A stretch of 64,000 bases of DNA from JBCCMQ01 sp039026235 (lineage in GTDB: Bacteria; Pseudomonadota; Alphaproteobacteria; Rhodobacterales; Rhodobacteraceae), in assembly GCA_039026235.1 (NCBI GenBank), contig JBCCMQ010000007.1:103555-167554 (forward strand). Reading direction: 5' to 3'. Under the pieces are notes generated by a model that ran no database searches, was not told the origin of the DNA, and was given only the letters and a program-made list of their open reading frames with translations. This document shows, piece after piece, positions 61,362 to 64,000 of the stretch (position 1 is its first letter; each line of letters begins with the position of its first letter). The position numbers and the translations under genes were made by a program.

Positions 61362-61853
61362 TCACCGTAGGTCTGAAACTGTTTCAACTGAGCGTGCCGC
61401 GATGGCCTGGAATACGAACCACGGGATGCAAAAGCCCAAAATGACGCGTGGAACATGGCCCAAAAGCCAGAATGTGCGAGAGGCTTCCGCCTCCGCTGCG
61501 GTATATTCAGCGGCCAAAAGGCGCAAATTCTCTGGCATGTGATAGCCCAGGGTGATCAGGGAAAGTAGGACATAAGCTAAGATCGCACGCCACCAGATGC
61601 GCCGGAGGGCCGGCATCTGATTGTCCAATCGCAGAGACAGCACAATCCCGAGCAGTGTCAGCAAAAAGAGAGGCATGATCGTGAAAAGAAACCGCTGAAA
61701 TTGAGGACCAAAGCCATTCATAAAGTCGATCGGATCAAGGCTGAGCCAGTAGGTCCCCATGGACAGACCTATGAAGAGGTTCCCACCCGCAAATGCGGAA
61801 GAGGCGATAATGGCAAGCGCATTCACGCGGTATCGATGGGAAACTATGGTCAT
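61362..61853 (-). CDS. DUF1772-like (anthrone oxygenase-type) membrane protein
   Basis: 163 residues with four membrane helices (about 10-32, 52-74, 85-105, 130-150). The N-terminal FAGGNLFIGLSMGTYWLSLDPIDFM and the spacing of the PxxFxxxF element around the second helix resemble DUF1772, the family of fungal anthrone oxygenase and bacterial membrane homologs. It precedes no partner directly; an SDR gene lies upstream on the same strand and could be part of one unit. Confidence 0.6.
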   Translation of the reverse strand: MTIVSHRYRVNALAIIASSAFAGGNLFIGLSMGTYWLSLDPIDFMNGFGPQFQRFLFTIMPLFLLTLLGIVLSLRLDNQMPALRRIWWRAILAYVLLSLITLGYHMPENLRLLAAEYTAAEAEASRTFWLLGHVPRVILGFCIPWFVFQAIAARSVETVSDLR

Positions 61854-61912
61854 ATCTCTGCGCCTTTTGACACGTTGTTGGGGATCGTCTTTTCGGAACG
61901 GATGCGGGGAGG

Positions 61913-62662
61913 TCAGTGGAACTCGGTTTTGGCCATTTGGCGGAAGATGAACTCTGGAGCCAGTCGGCTCATCAAACGGAGCTGCTTGGACTGGCCGAGG
62001 ATGATCTCTCGCTTTCCATCTCGCATCCCGCCAAGGATTTGAGTGACAAGATCTTCAGGTTGCATGACCTTGAGGTTTTTGGATTTGAGAGCGCGCCCCA
62101 TATCTGTGTCGACAACCGGTGGCAGAGCTTCAAAAACGGAAATTCCCCGAGGCTCCAACTGGTGGCGTAGCGCTTTTGCTGCGTGATGGATGAGAGCCTT
62201 TGTACCTGAGTAGACCGGTGTGCCCGCGACAGGCACGTAGGCCACACCCGATCCGATGAACAGGACTGCAGCTGCCTCGCCAATCTGAAGGAGCGGCATT
62301 GCGCGTTTTGTAAACGTTAGCGGGGCTACGGCGTTAATACTGATCTCCGTTTCGATCATTCCAACAACATCGACGTCCGCGCCAAAGTCGTAGTTGCCGA
62401 AAACACCCGCATTGTTGATGAGGAGATCCAGACGACCGTGTACTTCGGAGACCGATGCGAGGATGCGCATCTGATCTTCGTGATTGGTGACGTCTCCAAC
62501 AATGGGATGAAGGCCGTGCATTTCTGCGGCTGCATCTAGCGTTTCTTTTCGCCGTCCGCAGATGAACACCGTGTTTCCAAGCGCAGCCAATTGTTTGGAC
62601 AACTCGAGACCGATGCCGGAACCGCCGCCTGTCGCAATAACAATCAGGTCTTTCAGTTGCAT
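61913..62662 (-). CDS. SDR family oxidoreductase (DltE-like)
   Basis: 249 residues. Cofactor motif TGGGSGIG, NNAG (LINNAGVFG), catalytic Ser in FIGSG and Tyr-x-x-x-Lys in PVYSGTKALIHH. The substrate segment PPVVDTDMG is of the DltE-like SDR group. It is divergent from the disrupted AraC-type regulator gene, about 170 bases apart, which probably regulated it. Another SDR of a different branch is at 24512. Confidence 0.9.
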   Translation of the reverse strand: MQLKDLIVIATGGGSGIGLELSKQLAALGNTVFICGRRKETLDAAAEMHGLHPIVGDVTNHEDQMRILASVSEVHGRLDLLINNAGVFGNYDFGADVDVVGMIETEISINAVAPLTFTKRAMPLLQIGEAAAVLFIGSGVAYVPVAGTPVYSGTKALIHHAAKALRHQLEPRGISVFEALPPVVDTDMGRALKSKNLKVMQPEDLVTQILGGMRDGKREIILGQSKQLRLMSRLAPEFIFRQMAKTEFH

Positions 62663-62833
62663 GGCGACCTCGCCTTACATGGTTTTTCGTTGCCGCTAAA
62701 GGATGCGCTGTTCTGCAGACGAAGCCAGCTGCAGATCGTTCCAACGATTTGCAGATCGTGTCACACCGCTTGCGTTACGATGAAAGGACAGCGACCAAAC
62801 TCACGAGCCTCAGGGATGAGGAGGTATTGCGTG

Positions 62834-63808
62834 ATGCGTCAGGTATCAGAGGCGCTCTACACCTCGGCAATTCTCTCGGGGCCGATCTGCGCCATTCTGG
62901 GTTTGGATTGGAAACGGGTTCAAATCTGGGCCGGGCTCGACCTCGAAAACGCGTATAGCGGTGGCTTTCTGGTATCTGGTGACGATTGCATCCTGCTGTG
63001 GGAGGTTTTGATTGAGCTCTCGGATGCACCGCACATTGCGAGCTATTTGGGACGATGGATGGCTCAAAGTCCGGCAGTCCTGGTCTTGTTTGCTTTGTCG
63101 GCAGCCCCAAGTTTCGAACAGGGCGTCAACCGCAAGGCCCGCTACAAAAATTTGTTCGGACCGATGCGGTTTGCGCTATCGCAGAACAAAAACGAATTCA
63201 AAATACATGTTATTCCAGACGGTTTAGTCTCGGAATTGCCCGCCACGTTCAGCAGTGCGAAGATTGTTTTTCTGCACGCGAAGGCCAAGTCTCTTGCAAC
63301 ACTAGCCTACATTCCTTCCTCCGTAAGCGTCCCGTTGACTGCAAATGAACGGGAGCGCCTGGAAGAAGTGTTCGGTGTCTTGCCGGAATTTGGGCCGCCC
63401 GCTTAGCGCTATGCGGCATCCGACGTTCAGGTGCCCTCCGTGTCGCAGAACGATCCGCTTTGGGCGGCGACCGAAGAAGATCTACAGGTGAAATCGTTGA
63501 TCATGTCGGGAGACAGCCCAATGGTGCATCGCGTACGCACGACTTTGCTGGAAGCCTTTGCCACGACAGATCCGACGATTTTCCATGTCACAGCTCGCCT
63601 GAACACCAGCAAGAGCACTTTGGTAAGACGCCTAAGCGATGAAGGTACTATTTTTCAGAGTTTACTGGATGAAACGCGCAGCGAGTTGGCCTGGCGGTAT
63701 CTCAAAACAAGTGCGCTAAACAATCAACAGATCTCGCATCTTCTCGGATATCGCGACACCAGCGCGTTTCAACGCGGGTTTTGTAAGTGGACCGGCCAGA
63801 CACCATAA
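62834..63808 (+). pseudogene. AraC-family transcriptional regulator split by one in-frame TAG
   Basis: From ATG 62834 (behind GAGGAGG) the frame runs 190 residues to TAG at 63404-63406 and continues in the same frame to 63808. The N-terminal part (LEVFGVLPEF-ending, with ILSGPICAILGLDWKR) is the Arabinose_bd-type sensor domain; the C-terminal part has the double HTH (HVTARLNTSKSTLVRRLSDEG, ISHLLGYRDTSAFQRGFCKWTGQTP). One point mutation separates the gene from an intact 324-codon regulator. It is divergent from the SDR gene, its likely target. The last few residues of the HTH may also be lost. Confidence 0.82.
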
Positions 63809-63867
63809 CAACTGCGCCAAACTGGGCAAGGGCTGCCTGACCTGCCTGCCTTGTTGAAATAGGCCCA

Positions 63868-64000
63868 GGCCTCATAACCGAGAGATGAAGGGAGCTGCGA
63901 GAGCGATTGTGGAGAGGAAGACCTTTGGACACCGGTCTTATCTTGTGGCCACGCGCCGCCAGTTTTCGGCCTGCCGAACATAATCTCGATCCGGTTGCGG
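63868..64000 (-). pseudogene. Edge of a diverged IS5-family transposase, continues beyond window
   Basis: The minus strand aligns to the 3' end of the transposase at 45029: RNRIEIMFGRPK corresponds to RNRIQIMFGRLK, and the following bases match WRRVATRYDRCPKVFLS-type codons in a shifted frame. A base lost after FGRPK has broken the frame. It is a different copy from the intact element at 45019 and marks the right side of this region. Confidence 0.8.

Noticed and set aside
60730..61365. 211-residue minus-strand frame after the IS3 remnant
   Set aside because: Overlaps the transposase remnant in another frame, low-complexity Arg/Gly-rich translation, no ribosome site or family.

Overview
The window reads as chromosome of an alphaproteobacterium, most likely the Roseobacter/Rhodobacterales group. 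Support comes from the class I PHA locus (phaC-phaP-phaR with divergent phaZ), the ABC-transport and gamma-glutamyl-amine gene style, the frequent 4-bp ATGA gene overlaps and the moderately high G+C. No rRNA or ribosomal protein gene is present, so the assignment is an inference.

Layout. 1-3.9 kb: the 3' end of a lipid A-type acyltransferase and five small or poorly known genes (secreted protein, DUF1330, TerB-like, DUF4239-like, PhnD-like). 3.9-10.65 kb: one operon pairing a polar amino acid/amine ABC importer with a glutamine-synthetase-like ligase, a class I glutamine amidotransferase and a PuuB-like FAD oxidase, the outline of a gamma-glutamylation route for amine catabolism. 11.5-17.2 kb: a DegT-type aminotransferase, then the PHA locus with recognisable PhaR operators. 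17.2-21.5 kb: a MetE-like protein, a methyltransferase, a bacterial voltage-gated sodium channel (filter TLESWS) and a proline-rich membrane protein. 21.5-29.4 kb: a minus-strand catabolic cluster (cupin, two SnoaL/NTF2-like proteins, LacI regulator, SDR, VOC protein, two alpha/beta hydrolases) of unknown substrate. 29.5-37.6 kb: ArsR-SRPBCC fusion regulator with MAPEG protein, thrS, a membrane protein, a bufferin (copper-binding RiPP) operon bufA-bufB-bufC-doxX, an ArsC/Spx-like protein and a cold-shock gene with a structured leader.

37.6-45.9 kb is a decayed accessory zone. It holds tRNA-Gly(TCC) with a degenerate second copy beside it, an IS3-type element full of stops, an AT-rich methyltransferase with an in-frame TAG, a thiolase frameshifted before its last catalytic cysteine, a methyltransferase with an apparent ATC start, three copies of a dispersed repeat, the tail of a tyrosine recombinase and an intact-looking IS5-family element.

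45.9-60.1 kb is a compact G+C-rich catabolic block: DUF1028 protein, signal-less gamma-glutamyltransferase-like Ntn hydrolase, two oligopeptide-type ABC modules, a GntR regulator, an amidase and one fused double ATPase that probably serves both modules. IS remnants bracket it. 60.1-64 kb is again degraded: IS3 integrase remnant, DUF1772-like protein, SDR, an AraC regulator split by an in-frame TAG, and the edge of a second IS5-type transposase.

The least ordinary system is the bufferin operon. The best mobile-island candidate is the IS-bracketed amidase/GGT/transport block.
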